DNA from: Glandiceps talaboti
Lineage: Eukaryota > Hemichordata > Enteropneusta > Spengelidae
Reading direction: 5' to 3'
Length of the DNA stretch: 27,500 bases
Assembly (NCBI RefSeq): GCF_964340395.1
Contig: NC_135552.1
Location: 15,139,694-15,167,193 of the forward strand
The translations under genes and the position numbers were made by a program. The notes under the pieces were generated by a model. It was not told the DNA's origin. It made no database searches and saw nothing but the letters and a program-made list of their open reading frames with translations. Shown here piece by piece: positions 1 to 11,356 of this stretch. Each line of letters opens with the position of its first letter. Position 1 is the stretch's first letter.

Positions 1-705
1 CACAGGATTCATGAATATTCAGTGTGCAACTTGAAAACAGCATTTCTGCTCACTCCCATAATGCAATGTCCCAAATCAAAGATACCCTATGAAGACACCT
101 GATCAACTTGATGCTTCTCTGAAATCACAAGTAATTGTTGGTGTTGTAAAATCATGAAATGACTCTTCAGAATAAACATTTTATAAAATATCCTCGGGTA
201 GTGTTCCTCTTTAACATTTTGTGGTCAGTTTTGATAGGTTAAGATTCTTACAGTGTTTGTTTCCCATAATGCCCTTTGATTCTAAGCTAGATTTGTCAAT
301 CTTCGTAACTGTGTCTTAGAGAAGTCGCGATGTAGATTTTTAACTTTTCTTGGCTCCCCCCCAAAAAAACCAAAAAAAACATACAGACATGCAGCTAAGA
401 TAAAATCCTCCTTGACTATGTTTGCCTTTAACGGTGAGATCGTGAGTATTCTTTTTTTTTTCTTTTTTTCTTTTTTTATAACAAGCTGTCGCTAGGTGGC
501 GATATGACAATTGCTGACAACTGAAACATAGACACCACTGTCCGTGGCAATTATCTTTCAATGCTAGATAAAAACGCCCAGTTTTGAATGGAAACTACAT
601 CTTACCGTCATGCTATACATTGAAAGTCAACCTCTCCTTGAATAATGAAAAAACCCCGAAGCGTTTCGTTCCCATACACGCTGCACATACATGCATGTGG
701 ATGTA

Positions 706-708
<3 letters not shown>
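1..708. other. Unique non-coding sequence, no gene seen
   Basis: AT-rich unique sequence. A short C run followed by A-rich sequence lies near 356-380, and three T-rich runs lie at about 451-478. The open frames here are short, and the only long ones are products of the neighbouring trinucleotide microsatellite. Nothing resembles an exon, RNA gene or transposon end that I can name. Confidence 0.6.
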
Positions 709-784
<76 letters not shown>

Positions 785-792
785 CAGCAACA

Positions 793-876
<84 letters not shown>
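709..876. repeat. Compound trinucleotide microsatellite AGT / CAG / AGT
   Basis: About 24 AGT triplets (711-783) are followed by an interrupted CAG block and then about 10 more AGT triplets (846-875). The CAG block starts with two CAA interruptions and has about 17 pure CAG triplets at 797-847. The tract is open in several frames on both strands, giving poly-Ser, poly-Val/Ala, poly-Thr, poly-Leu or poly-Tyr/Cys. Those frames end soon after the tract and join nothing recognisable, so this is a microsatellite and not a homopolymeric coding region. The AGT-CAG-AGT order suggests a CAG block that arose by mutation inside an AGT array and then expanded. Confidence 0.95.
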
Positions 877-1007
877 CATGTAGTAGTATGGTCTTTTATT
901 TTGTACATCCAAGGCTATCGGTCCAAACTACAAATGTAGTTCCTTAATTGTTGAAGGCAGGATATAACTACAAAAAAATCAAGTAAGTGGAAATGTCACA
1001 AATGAAA

Positions 1008-1349
1008 TTATGATAAATTTACACAAATCTCTCTCCGTAATTTCATTGCATGAAATGTAAATGCAGCTAGTACATTGAAGAATATGTGCATTATTTTCTG
1101 ATGAAAGTAAATTGATGAATTTATCAGTAGTTGGAGGTTCAAAGTAAATACTTTTTTTCTCACAGCATTAAAAAAGGAACAAACTAACAGCAAATGATAT
1201 TCACCCTCTACCTGATTTAAATCACATAGCTGGCATACCCAAATACATCTCTCAACACCATGTTTCCTATCTGATGCTACCAACATGCATTGAAAATAGT
1301 CCCTGTGGTGTTGCTCAAGTTTGCAATAACTTATACTTATTTCAACAGT
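1008..1349 (-). pseudogene. Eroded C-terminal fragment of a non-LTR (LINE) retrotransposon reverse transcriptase
   Basis: Minus strand, about 113 codons open from just inside a stop at 1350-1352 to a stop at 1008. The reading contains CQLC followed about 10 residues later by EYHLLLVC. This matches the Cys-rich 'C-x2-C ... E-x-E-x-H-F-L-L-x-C' block that follows the reverse transcriptase and thumb regions in many invertebrate LINE proteins. Further on comes FHAMKLRREI, like the short helical 'F-x-A-x-x-x-R' tail that ends such proteins. Upstream residues (LEQHHRDYFQC, then DRKHGVER) fit the stretch preceding the Cys block. No polymerase core (YADD-like motif) or endonuclease is present, and no poly-A tail was found on the expected side, so it is a short dead remnant. 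The family was recognised by eye; the exact clade is not resolved. A methionine at 1284-1286 is incidental. Confidence 0.7.
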
Positions 1350-2509
1350 TCATTCCTTTAAAAAAAAAGAAAACAAGTGTAAAATTCAACTGATATATTA
1401 GAGACGCCACTTTTAAATATAAATAGTCATTAAAATTTAAAGTAATTTCAAGACTGGAATTTCGGACTTAAAAACTTAGATGTAAGCCGAATGACTTGAG
1501 TAAGGGTAAGCGCCACTACCGACTGTGACAAGAAACCGTTCGTTTTTATTAGCCACACGTGATGTAGTTTTGTAGTGTGGTCCATCTTTTAATCAACGCA
1601 ACTTAAGAGTAGCGCCATATACTAGCGACGTTTGTGTAACCCCCCCCCGCCACTATTCAAACTATCTAGTGGTTATTGGAGTAGTGGAGTGTGGGGGAGG
1701 GGGAGGGGGTTCTTCATTTCATCTTTTGAAGTGTTATGGAATGACAAACTACAGAAGTCACATAGAAGTTCAAACTACATGATCTTCATCATAGTGCCAG
1801 CGTCCACCCTTTTCTCTCTCCCCCTTACATTCATCATTCATCCGTCTATTTCAATTTATACATCGTCCAATTTATACTTCTCTCTTGTCAAGGACTCAAT
1901 CCCGAATCAACTTTGTTGTGAAGAGCACAAATTTCATTTTGAGCAATACCAACTAAACATAACGGCGTCACTTACAAGACCTGGGAAAATTGTTGACAAT
2001 CATGTTAATTTTGTCAGTATGCCCATGTTTTTTAGCACGTATCTTCACCTTTGTGACTGTGTCGATTAACATACTGAATATCCTTCTTTTTTCGGGGAGA
2101 GCCCTTGGTGACAATTATAGGTTCATCTCTCATTAAGACGTGTTTTTTTTTTGATGACAACAATAGTTAACGATTGGTCATCATCTTTACATACAAAAGG
2201 AATATCGGGGGCAGGACTTTATGACGGTCCTGAGCAGAAGAGCGCCTACAACGTCAGTAATTTTTTTTCTTTTTCAACACGGGTTTACATGACGCCTATT
2301 GGTTATTCACGGGATATAATATAGATGACCCGTGCCTTAGAAACTCCTCTATTTGCATAAATGTATTTTATTTCAACCACGTCATTTCGTCACTTTTTCT
2401 TGTATTGGGGTAAATGTGTTATGAAAACATATATGCGTCACACGGGGCATGGCTACCGGTAGGTAAAGAGATACTACTCAGATTTGATGCTGGGCTGTCG
2501 AAATGAACT
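1350..2509. other. Unique non-coding sequence with a G-rich tract
   Basis: No gene is seen. A 145-codon plus-strand open frame (1632-2069) has no recognisable domain and begins at a C run, so I treat it as chance. C9 lies at 1640-1648. Three G5 runs separated by single A residues lie at 1693-1709, a possible quadruplex-forming site. The rest is AT-rich unique sequence with short T runs near 2142 and 2261. Confidence 0.6.
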
Positions 2510-2795
2510 GGCAATGGTGTAAGTATTAAAAGAAGCAACTGAAGTTCAACGGCATAGGCAAAAGAAGTATAGTAACTGAAGTTCAACGGCATTAGCGTAT
2601 GTGTTGAAATAAATACTGTAACTGAAGTTCAACGGCAGTGGCGTACGTATTAAAAGAGGTACTGTAACTGAAGTTCAAAGGCAATGGCGTACGCATTAAA
2701 AGAAGTACTGTAACTGAAGTTCAAAGGCAAAGGCAAAAGAAGTAACTGAAGTTCAAAGGCAATGGCGTACGTGTTTATAAAGAAGCAATTTGTGT
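2510..2795. repeat. 46-bp minisatellite, about 6 variable units
   Basis: The phrase TAACTGAAGTTCAA(A/C)GGCA recurs at about 2537 (5' variant), 2573, 2619, 2665, 2711 and 2743. The middle spacings are exactly 46 bp; the outer ones are shortened to 37 and 32 bp. Each unit also carries GGCGTACG and ATTAAAAGAAG. The short spacings are internal deletions that remove the GCGTACG part. Unit length is not a multiple of three and the frames are closed, so it is not coding. Confidence 0.9.
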
Positions 2796-5380
2796 CCGTA
2801 CAGGGAACCTTCTTGGATGTATTTTAAAATGTCACTTTTATTTCGTTTTAAGTTTTTTATTCTATTTTTTAAACTACCCAATTTGGTCTCTTTATAATAG
2901 ATAAGCATTAAATTTTAATTCCTTTAATGAGTGTCGCTATTTTTGTATCTTTAATTACCTCTTTATAGAGAATTTTCTGATGCCCCACTCATCAAATTTT
3001 TGTCTTCGCATTAGGGTTGATCATTCAAACATTCCAAATCATTTTAATTTTCTGTAAACTTAGATACTTTTGTAAACAGGTACATTTTAAACAGGAGAGT
3101 GTCGCCCAGTTTCCAAACATTTACCCATTCCCCTTTCGTAATATAAGGATGTTTTTCGGTGGGTACGCAAGATAAAGACGGTAGACGCGTGAATAATGAT
3201 ATTCCGGCCGTCGAGGGCGCCATGCAGATCAGTACCAGAGAAAGCTATCTTATCTGCTGCACGCTCAGAGGACACGATTTCATTGCCTATTTGAAGGCGG
3301 TTTTACCCTTTACTCGAGAGTTTGAGACAAATCTTAAGCATGGAATAGGTGCATGCATTTATCAACCCCCATCTTTAGGGATATTTTAGACGAAAACGTG
3401 GACACGTGTTTAGGGATTTTTCGTTAAAACGTGATGGCCCATTTGTGCGACACTGCCCCCGTTTACCTTCATTTAGATGGTGTGGTGGGGGGGGGGGGAT
3501 TCATGTTCTGTCAACTTAAGCATATTATCTCAATTATTTTCATATTTCTAATGTCAATTATCGCCACCTTGTGTACAATGCTGTGTGCTTTAAGTGCTCC
3601 CTAAACAAGGCAGAGAAGCAAGTTTTTCTATCTAATTTGCAGATAATAAGACCAGACAAAACTAACTCAGTTCAGTGGTTGATTACACCCTTCATTAGTA
3701 CAGCTGAATCTCCTATTGTAGTGAGATATGAAGAATTACATTTACCGGGAATTGAGAAATCATGGTGTTATTTCTTATGATGAAAATTTGATTAAATGCA
3801 TATTAGACCAATAATACAACTTCATACATCAGACCATGGACAAATGGAAAATCTTACAGACAGGGAAAGTAAACAACTGAATTGGATTAATAACACTTGG
3901 CACAGCATGTTGGAAGTATAGAGACTTGTATTATATTCCATCATTTGATAAAAACACGTGTATGGCCACCTTATATAATAGTTCATGTACACAAACACAT
4001 TTCCAGGTCTCCTGGCATTTCATGTGCATGTACTCTTTGTACATTAGCGGGAACTGAGAAATTTGACGAAACCTTAGTGGTATACTTTTATTGTAGACCG
4101 GATACGCCGAGAATTGTAACCATAATCATCTACATACAGTGAAAATCTAAAAAAAAGAAGATAATTTCAGTATATACCAGAGACGTTTAGAAATTCAGTC
4201 AATGTCATGACCTAATTACCCCCAAATCAATGAACACTAGGAGTTTTGGTTGAATTGTTAAAAAGATGGAACCTCAGTGTTAATAAGTGTTCTTTATAAC
4301 ACATTATAGAACAGCTGTCAATACAGACTTCAACTCAATATAAAAATTTATTGACTAAAACCAATGCGTTTGGAGTTACAGCTACATAGAAATCGACAAG
4401 CGACAATAGTTATACAACAGGGAATATATGAATTCTTATCGGAGTGGAGGAGAGTTAGCCCCTACAAACAAAGGAAGGGTGTCAATTAAGCCGTTCTTGT
4501 GAAGTATAACTTTTAATTCCCTTCAGTAAGAGTTTATATAGGTGTTCGATAAGTTCGATCGCCCCTTTATTGCCGAGACGTCCATTTAAAGAGACGAAGT
4601 ATAGCCCACATGGAAAGTTGTCACATGTCAGCTTTACGAGTGTGCGAGGTGAACATTTGATGCAGATTTGGGGTATCTCCAATTAATTTTAATTTGCAAA
4701 ACTGTCGATTAGCACATGTTTGGTTTATGCAGTCGTAATGTCGGTACGAAAATGAATCGATATTTGAAGGGAAAACATATTCGGAAAAGGGTTCCAAAAA
4801 TAAGGACGACGCTATTCTGTTCAGTGCAAATTAGCTTCGTACAAAACTTTCAGAAAACCGAAAATTGTGTGTTTGTTGTCTGACGGTGTATTTCAGTGTT
4901 CGAGGTTGACCTTGATTTGAAAAGAGGGTCACGGTGTGTCTGTGCGTACAGCACTGAACACGAGTTTGGTAATTTCGTCAGCGTTTTCGCTAATACCATA
5001 TCGAAATTTATGAATGGCAATTCTGTCATGTTGTTGACCATAATATTTTTCACTCCTGAAATATATATACATTTGAATCTTATGTACAGTCTATATTTTG
5101 GCGCTTCTGTTTGTCCAAAGTGTCCCAGCGACCCGGACAAACGTTTTCTTCACTCATGCGCTGCCACATTCTACACTCAGTTTTGTTTTCTACCACTTGG
5201 CATCTTGGAATATGGAGTTTTGCTAACTGATTCTCAGGGGACTAAACGATCATATTAATCAAACAAAGGATTTAATCAGGCGAGAATTGACAGATTTTAG
5301 AACTTACTGTTGAATTGTCATAAATATAGCCATGACTAAACGATCTTTTGTCTTTGAAATCAATGTACAATCTTACTGCT

Positions 5381-5382
<2 letters not shown>
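2796..5382. other. Unique non-coding sequence, no supported gene
   Basis: Several short open frames occur, none with a domain I recognise. A slightly more GC-rich stretch at 3160-3310 includes an ATG in a reasonable start context (GGCGCCATGC, ATG at 3221) with a 56-codon frame to 3389; the product is not recognisable. Overlapping frames at 4850-5140 (minus) and 4896-5258 (plus) are also featureless. G12 lies at 3487-3498. The remainder is AT-rich unique DNA. Confidence 0.5.
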
Positions 5383-5449
<67 letters not shown>

Positions 5450-5455
5450 ATTTAT
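5383..5455. repeat. (TA)n dinucleotide microsatellite
   Basis: An uninterrupted TA run of about 73 bp ends 12 bp before the left arm of a long inverted repeat (5467-5564). The pairing of a TA run with a terminal hairpin resembles microsatellite-associated non-autonomous mobile elements, but that link is inferred. Confidence 0.97.
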
Positions 5456-5466
5456 ATATATGTATG

Positions 5467-5564
5467 TAGACTTAATTCAAAAGAATAAGGATGTTATGAG
5501 TCGCAACAAGCGTGAAACTCTGAGTAACGACTCATAACAACCTTATTCTTTTGAATTAAGTCTA
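5467..5564. repeat. Near-perfect inverted repeat (37-bp arms, 24-nt loop), possible foldback element or MITE
   Basis: The left arm (5467-5503) and right arm (5528-5564) are reverse complements with a single mismatch. The spacer at 5504-5527 is unrelated. Transcribed RNA from either strand would form a long, almost perfectly paired hairpin. The low arm divergence suggests recent origin or active correction. It adjoins a TA tract and lies just upstream of a long TATG tract. A miniature transposon or the end of a larger one is most likely; a small-RNA precursor is possible but unsupported. Confidence 0.85.
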
Positions 5565-5624
5565 TAATGCTCTGCTACTAATATTTGCATCGAACACTGT
5601 TCTCTCCAGCGAGACACTCATATT

Positions 5625-5641
5625 CATATGTATGTATGTAC

Positions 5642-5676
<35 letters not shown>

Positions 5677-5945
5677 TGTATGTATGTATGTATGTATGTA
5701 TGTATGTATGTATGTATGTATGTATGTATGTCTGTCTGTCTGTCTGTCTGTATGTATGTATGTATGTGTATGCGTGTGTGTGTGTGTCTGTCTGTCTGTA
5801 TGTGTGTATGTATGTATGTATGTATGTATGTATGTATGTGTGTGTGCGTGCGTGCGTGCGTGTGCGTGCGTGTATGTATGTATGTATGTATGTATGTATG
5901 TATGTATGTATGTATGTATGTGTGTGTGTGTGTGCGTGTATATGT
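5625..5945. repeat. Compound tetranucleotide microsatellite (TATG / TGTC / TGCG / TG)
   Basis: Long TATG runs are interrupted by TGTC blocks (about 5730-5750 and 5786-5798) and TGCG or TG stretches (about 5770-5785, 5837-5871 and 5920-5937). The tract is open in several frames on both strands as Tyr-Val-Cys-Met or Ile-His-Thr repeats. These are shadows of the microsatellite and not proteins. Confidence 0.97.
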
Positions 5946-8104
5946 GTATTGCGTGTGTACTTGCAGGAAGCTCTAGCATGCGATTTACTCATAAGAGAAC
6001 ACACAAAGCATACATTATTCAGAACACTGCTGAGAAAAAAAGACAAAGGAATGTATGTTTCCAGAAAAAAAAACCCAACACACGTTGCTTTTAGAAATCG
6101 AAAGCCTGTACCATTTTCCTTGTTGGTCACTTTCATCCTTAGCTGTGACCAAGCACTTTTGACAACTGTGTTTACATTTGAAAAAAAAAAAGTTGGCAAA
6201 GTATATAGTTTGTATTACCCCCATTGAACGAAGGGAGAACCAACAGATGTGATGGCGTGTATTTAGGTAGGAATTCTCAGAAGAGGTCTTCTGGCTTCCT
6301 CTACCACACGGTAAAACAGATTTTATAGAGACAAAAGCAAGAAACGGTAGATGGAGTCGAATTTCCATGATTTTTCGATTTGTGTGGTACGCAGTACTTG
6401 AAAATAACGATCGCATTCATAGGACATGCGGTCCCCTGTCAGCAAACAAACAGAACAATTTTGAGTAACCCACTCTAATATAATATAATATAGACAGCAA
6501 CTACGTACGTACGTACGTACATTCGTTTTAGTCAAGTTTAAGTTAAATCGAATGTAGTATGACGTACAAGTACATATCATTGCACGTGCCGAGTAAGTGA
6601 TGCTTTGAAACGATATCAAAATGGAAGGCCGTACACCCAAATGAGCTATCAAAACGCAGGGGGCATACTGCCGGCTGTTCACAGTTTGCTATAAGTTTTA
6701 AAGCTGAATGGAACGTGGCCAATGTTGATATGGCAAAAATAAGCAGTGTGTCTTGTACAAAGGGGCTTATTTTGACAGAGTCTGATGCAGGTGTTTGTCT
6801 ATTTGCCGACACAGCTTTACATCAATGCTTTAAACTCCACCAATGTAAACTTGTATTCAGCATAGTTGTTCGGTATAGATTTTTCGACCTTTGTTGTGTA
6901 GACATTAAGTAAATGCTTTAGAATTGATATGCTCCTGCTTGTAAAACACTTTCGTTTTCTCTATGGATTTACTCAATGGGTCAACGGAGTCCTGATTTAA
7001 AAGTGATAGCCATTTTATTTTGTTTTAATTATTTCTATTTTTAGCTCACCTATCTGGTCCAAAAAAAAGTGCAACATCCTCAATAGGAGAGTGAATTGAA
7101 TGATATGAAATAATAAAGCGTCGACTTACAATATCCGAAGGAACACTTAGCTACTGCGTGTGTGACACAACCTCGTAATAACTACCAAGGCACCCAGTAC
7201 AGCGATAGACACCGAGAGCAGAGTGCTAGTGCAGCTAACACTTAATGTGATAAATTGACTAATTACGACAAATGTCAAACTAATCAAATGGTTCGCACCC
7301 TGCTATCTCCCTTCACATTATCAAACTCCATAGAAACCGCTAAAAAGCAATAAGCGGGTGACATCAGTGATCATAAAATGTCAACCGAACATTTATTCGT
7401 GTTTTTTTTGGGTACAAATTGAAGCTCTGCTACCTCTTTATAATGAAACAAATTGATTTTTAAGTCCTACCCTCTTGATATTGAGTCAATTTGTCGATGG
7501 CTGTCCAAACGAAAGAAGGATGCAGGTGCGGTGTCAAATACTATATCCAAATGTTTGTTTCCCCCCATTGTCACGGCTAGTTCAAGTTATCAAGTTATCG
7601 AAGCTTTATTTTTTAACATTAAAGCTATAGAATAATTGACATCGTGAAGGGAGTCGCGAGTCGGTATTGTGCTGGATACAATTTATACAAGTAGCGTCAA
7701 TGTTAGATGTTTTGTTCTATTTAACAAACAAGCACATAATACGTATTATAAATACGATGCGATGACGATTCACTCTGGTATCACGGTTACAGCTAATATT
7801 TATGTTTAAAAGTTCGTTTAGTATACACGAATATATATTAAACTAGTGTATGTACGTGTACTTATCAGAGTTTACATACAGAAACAGAAACAGGGAATTC
7901 ACATTATGATAGTCGCCTCTACACGGGTTACGGCCGGATTTAAACCCTTAAAACCACGGCTGGCCTCTAGGTTATAGCATACCAATGGCCCATCTGTAGT
8001 ATCGCGAGAGACGGTTGACGTTATTTCAGAAATCATAAGTGTTATCAAAACTGTTATGATATCTTAAGTGTTGAATTTCACTGCCGTCCTCACAAATTCA
8101 AAGA
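5946..8104. other. Unique non-coding sequence, no supported gene
   Basis: No open frame here shows a recognisable domain. A short ACGT run (about 4.5 copies) lies at 6502-6520. TTTTTAGCTCACCTATCTGG at 7038-7057 resembles a transposon-end sequence recalled as common in some marine invertebrate genomes, but no partner arm was found. Otherwise the stretch is unique and AT-rich. Confidence 0.5.
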
Positions 8105-9250
8105 TTCAAAATGATAAAGTTACAGACTTCGCCCCTTTAAATAGACTGTTACCTGAAGACCATAACGTTACAGCCTGCAGTTGTGTCTCTTTAAATAAAC
8201 TGTTAACTGAAGACCATAAAGTTACAGACTGTACCCCTTTAAATAGACTGTTACCTGAAGACCATAAAGTTACAGACTGTACCCCTTTAAATAGACTGCT
8301 AACTGAAACCATAAAGTTACAGACTGTACCTCTTTAAATAAACTGTTAACTGAAGACCATAAAGTTACAGACTGTACCCCTTTAAATAGACTGTTAACTG
8401 AAGACCATAAAGTTACAGACTGTACCCCTTTAAATAGACTGCTAACTGGAGACCATAAAGTTACAGACTGTACCTCTTTAAATAAACTGTTAACTGAAGA
8501 CCACAAAGTTACAGACTGTACCCCTTTAAATAGACTGTTAACTGAAGACCATAAAGTTACAGACTGTACCCCTTTAAATAGACTGCTAACTGGAGACCAT
8601 AAAGTTACAGACTGTGGCCCTTTAAATACTGATTTTTGACTGAAAACCATAAAGTTACAGACTGTGTAGCTTCAAATAATAGACTGTTACCTGAAGATCA
8701 TAAAGTTACAGACTATGTCCCTTTAAATAGACTGTTAACTGGAGACCATAAAGTTACAGACAGTACCCCTTTAAATAGACTGCTACCTGAAGACCATAAA
8801 GTTACAGATTGTACCCCTTTAAATAGACTGTTACTTGAAGACCATAAAGTTACATGCTGTGTAGTTTCAAATAGACTGTTACCTGAAGACCATAAAGTTA
8901 CAGAGTATACCCCTTTAAATAGACTATTAACTTGAGACCATAAAGTTGCAGACTGTACCCTTTAAATAAACTGTTACCAGAAGGCCATAAAGTTACAAAC
9001 CATGTTCCTTTAAATAGACTGTTACCTGAAGACCATAAAGTTACAGACTGTGTACCTTTAAATACTGACTGTTACCTGATGACCATATAGTTACAGACTG
9101 TGTCCCTTTAAATACTGACTGTTACCTGATGACCATAAAGTTACAGACTGTACCCCTTTAAATAAACTGTTACCTGAAGACCATAACGTTACAGACTGTT
9201 CCCCTTTAACTAATTGACAACCAAAGACTATAGGTTGCGTAATCTGTGAA
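8105..9250. repeat. 48-bp minisatellite, about 23 units
   Basis: The unit includes ACCATAAAGTTACAGACTGT, then CCCCTTTAAATAGACTGTTA, then ACTGAAG. Unit spacing is 48 bp through most of the array. Variants fall at fixed positions (CCTGAAG or ACTGGAG, GTACCCC or GTACCTC, GTGTAGCTTC). A trimer higher-order unit of 144 bp is repeated at 8327-8470 and 8471-8614. Because 48 is a multiple of three, long frames stay open: plus strand NRLLPEDHKVTDCTPL and minus strand VNSLFKGVQSVTLWSS repeats. A 1-bp loss at about 8309 and in-frame stops break both readings, and there is no flanking coding sequence. It is best called a non-coding minisatellite. The last unit decays after about 9212. Confidence 0.95.
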
Positions 9251-9426
9251 AATCACAGTACTTCTACCATTGACTGACTGTATGCAATCGAAGTCATCCA
9301 CATGTAGGCTATTCTCTTGATTTAACCGTAATTGTTGTGTGCAGCCTCATTGTCATTCAAGTATAGAATAAGTCGTTGTGTATACCAATAGTAAGAGAAA
9401 CTCAAGATTTTTATTTAAAAAAAAAG

Positions 9427-9600
9427 AACTTTCCAAAAAAATATATTTTGACTTTCAATTATATATCATCCTTAAAAAATTGTGGTTTGACGAAAAATAA
9501 AACAATAATCACAAACTTTCCAAAAAAATATATTTTGACTTTCAATTATATATAATCCTTAAAAAATTGTGGTTTGACGAAAAATAAAACAATAATCACA
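9427..9600. repeat. 87-bp direct tandem duplication
   Basis: Copy 1 (9427-9513) and copy 2 (9514-9600) are adjacent and identical except for one substitution (C at 9467, A at 9554). The unit is AT-rich single-copy-type sequence with no internal repeat. The near identity implies a recent duplication. A minus-strand open frame (9559-9873) overlaps copy 2 but has no recognisable content. Confidence 0.97.
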
Positions 9601-10410
9601 AATAAATGAAAATTTGTCTGAAATAAATAATGTTAACATGGAATAAAAGTGTGGATTCCATCGAAAAACTACACATAAACGGTTAAAATTACAATGTAAT
9701 TTGTAACTCCGAAAAACATAAAATACTATAGCTAAAATAAAATGATACTTTTGGCCTGAACGGCTTGCCATATTTCTCACCGAAGTACTGTAGTTGAAAT
9801 GCCGGTCACCAGAAATATCAATGAAACAAACTGCAAATTTATATATATTGATCAAATTCTTTTCAGATACCATATATCTTCAACGGTGTGACCTTCTTAA
9901 ACTATTTAAAAAAAAATTATTTTCATCACTACCTCCCTTTTGACTTCACTATTATATCGAAAAGTAATCAGTGTGACTAAGCCAGTGTGTTGACACAATC
10001 GCTGTTTGCATTCAGATCGTTGTCATGTGGTCACACTTACTTTCTTGACATCGAACAAACAAGGCTAGACACGTAAATACTGTCCATCTAATCCTAGTAT
10101 CAATACCATAACGTTGGTCAATACTTAGACAATACTATTATTTTAATAATATCATTTAGTGCCATGGCAACACAAAGCACCTTCACGATCGCCAAAATCT
10201 ATATCATTTACAAATGACGACGTCATTATCATCATTAACATTATAATCACTATCATGGATATAATATACATATATGTATATACTCTGAGTAATATACAGA
10301 TTTAAATCTGCACTCTCTGGTAAATTTGGTCAGTTACTTACAAACAAAGTTCCATTTGCGGCTAGTAAAGCTTTAAATTGCAAATACATTAGGTTGGCTT
10401 ACACGTCCAC
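9601..10410. other. Unique AT-rich sequence before the large satellite
   Basis: No gene is seen. A short alternating purine-pyrimidine stretch lies near 10262-10282. The junction with the 39-bp satellite is abrupt at about 10411, with no degenerate units leading in. Confidence 0.6.
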
Positions 10411-11356
10411 GTGAATATTGGTGGTTATCTATGCCTAGTGTAGTATGTGAATGACATTGGTGGTTATCTATGCCTAGTGAAGTATGTGAATGACATTGGT
10501 GGTTATCTATGTCTAGTGTAGTGTGTGAATGACATTAGTGGTTATCTATGCCTAGTGTAGTGTGTGAATGACATTAGTGGTTATCTATGTCTAATGTAGT
10601 GTGTGAATGACATTGGTGGTTATCTATGCCTAGTGTAGTGTGTGAATGACATTGGTGGTTATCTATGTCTAGTGTAGTGTGTGAATGACATTGGTGGTTA
10701 TCTATGTCTAGTGTAGTATGTGAATGACATTGGTGGTTATCTATGTCTAGTGTAGTGTGTGAATGACATTGGTGGTTATCTATGTCTAGTGTAGTGTGTG
10801 AATGACATTGGTGGTTATCTATGTCTAGTGTAGTGTAGTGTAGTGTAGTGTAGTGTAGTGTAGTGTAGTGTGTGAATGACATTGGTGGTTATCTATGCCT
10901 ATAGTGTAGTGTAGTGTAGTGTAGTGTAGTGTGTGAATGACACTGGTGGTTATCTATGTCTAGTGTAGTGTGTGAATGACATTGGTGGTTATCTATGTCT
11001 AGTGTAGTGTGTGAATGACATTGGTGGTTATCTATGTCTAGTGTAGTGTGTGAATGACATTGGTGGTTATCTATGTCTAGTGTAGTGTGTGAATGACATT
11101 GGTGGTTATCTATGCCTAGTGTAGTATGTGAATGACATTGGTGGTTATCTATGCCTAGTGTAGTATGTGAATGTCATTGGTGGTTATCTATGCCTAGTGA
11201 AGTATGTGAATGACATTGGTGGTTATCTATGTCTAGTGTAGTATGTGAATGACATTGGTGGTTATCTATGCCTAGTGTAGTATGTGAATGTCATTGGTGG
11301 TTATCTATGCCTAGTGAAGTATGTGAATGACATTGGTGGTTATCTATGCCTAGTGA

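Noticed and set aside
608-947. Five overlapping open frames of poly-Leu, poly-Ser, poly-Thr, poly-Val and poly-Tyr/Cys
   Set aside because: All are translations of the AGT/CAG microsatellite, with no non-repetitive coding sequence on either side.
3221-3389. Coding exon starting in a good ATG context in a GC-richer patch
   Set aside because: Only 56 codons, no recognisable protein, and the opposite strand is also open.
4850-5258. Overlapping 96- and 120-codon frames on opposite strands
   Set aside because: No domain, no splice-site support, and low-complexity hydrophobic content in AT-rich DNA.
5578-6227. Frames of 114-199 codons on both strands with Tyr-Val-Cys-Met or Ile-His-Thr repeats
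   Set aside because: They are shadows of the TATG/TGTC microsatellite; the non-repetitive ends match no family I recognise.
8068-8935. Gene for a protein with 16-residue repeats
   Set aside because: The frame is broken by a 1-bp loss and by stops, both strands are equally open, and no start, splice or flanking coding signal is seen.
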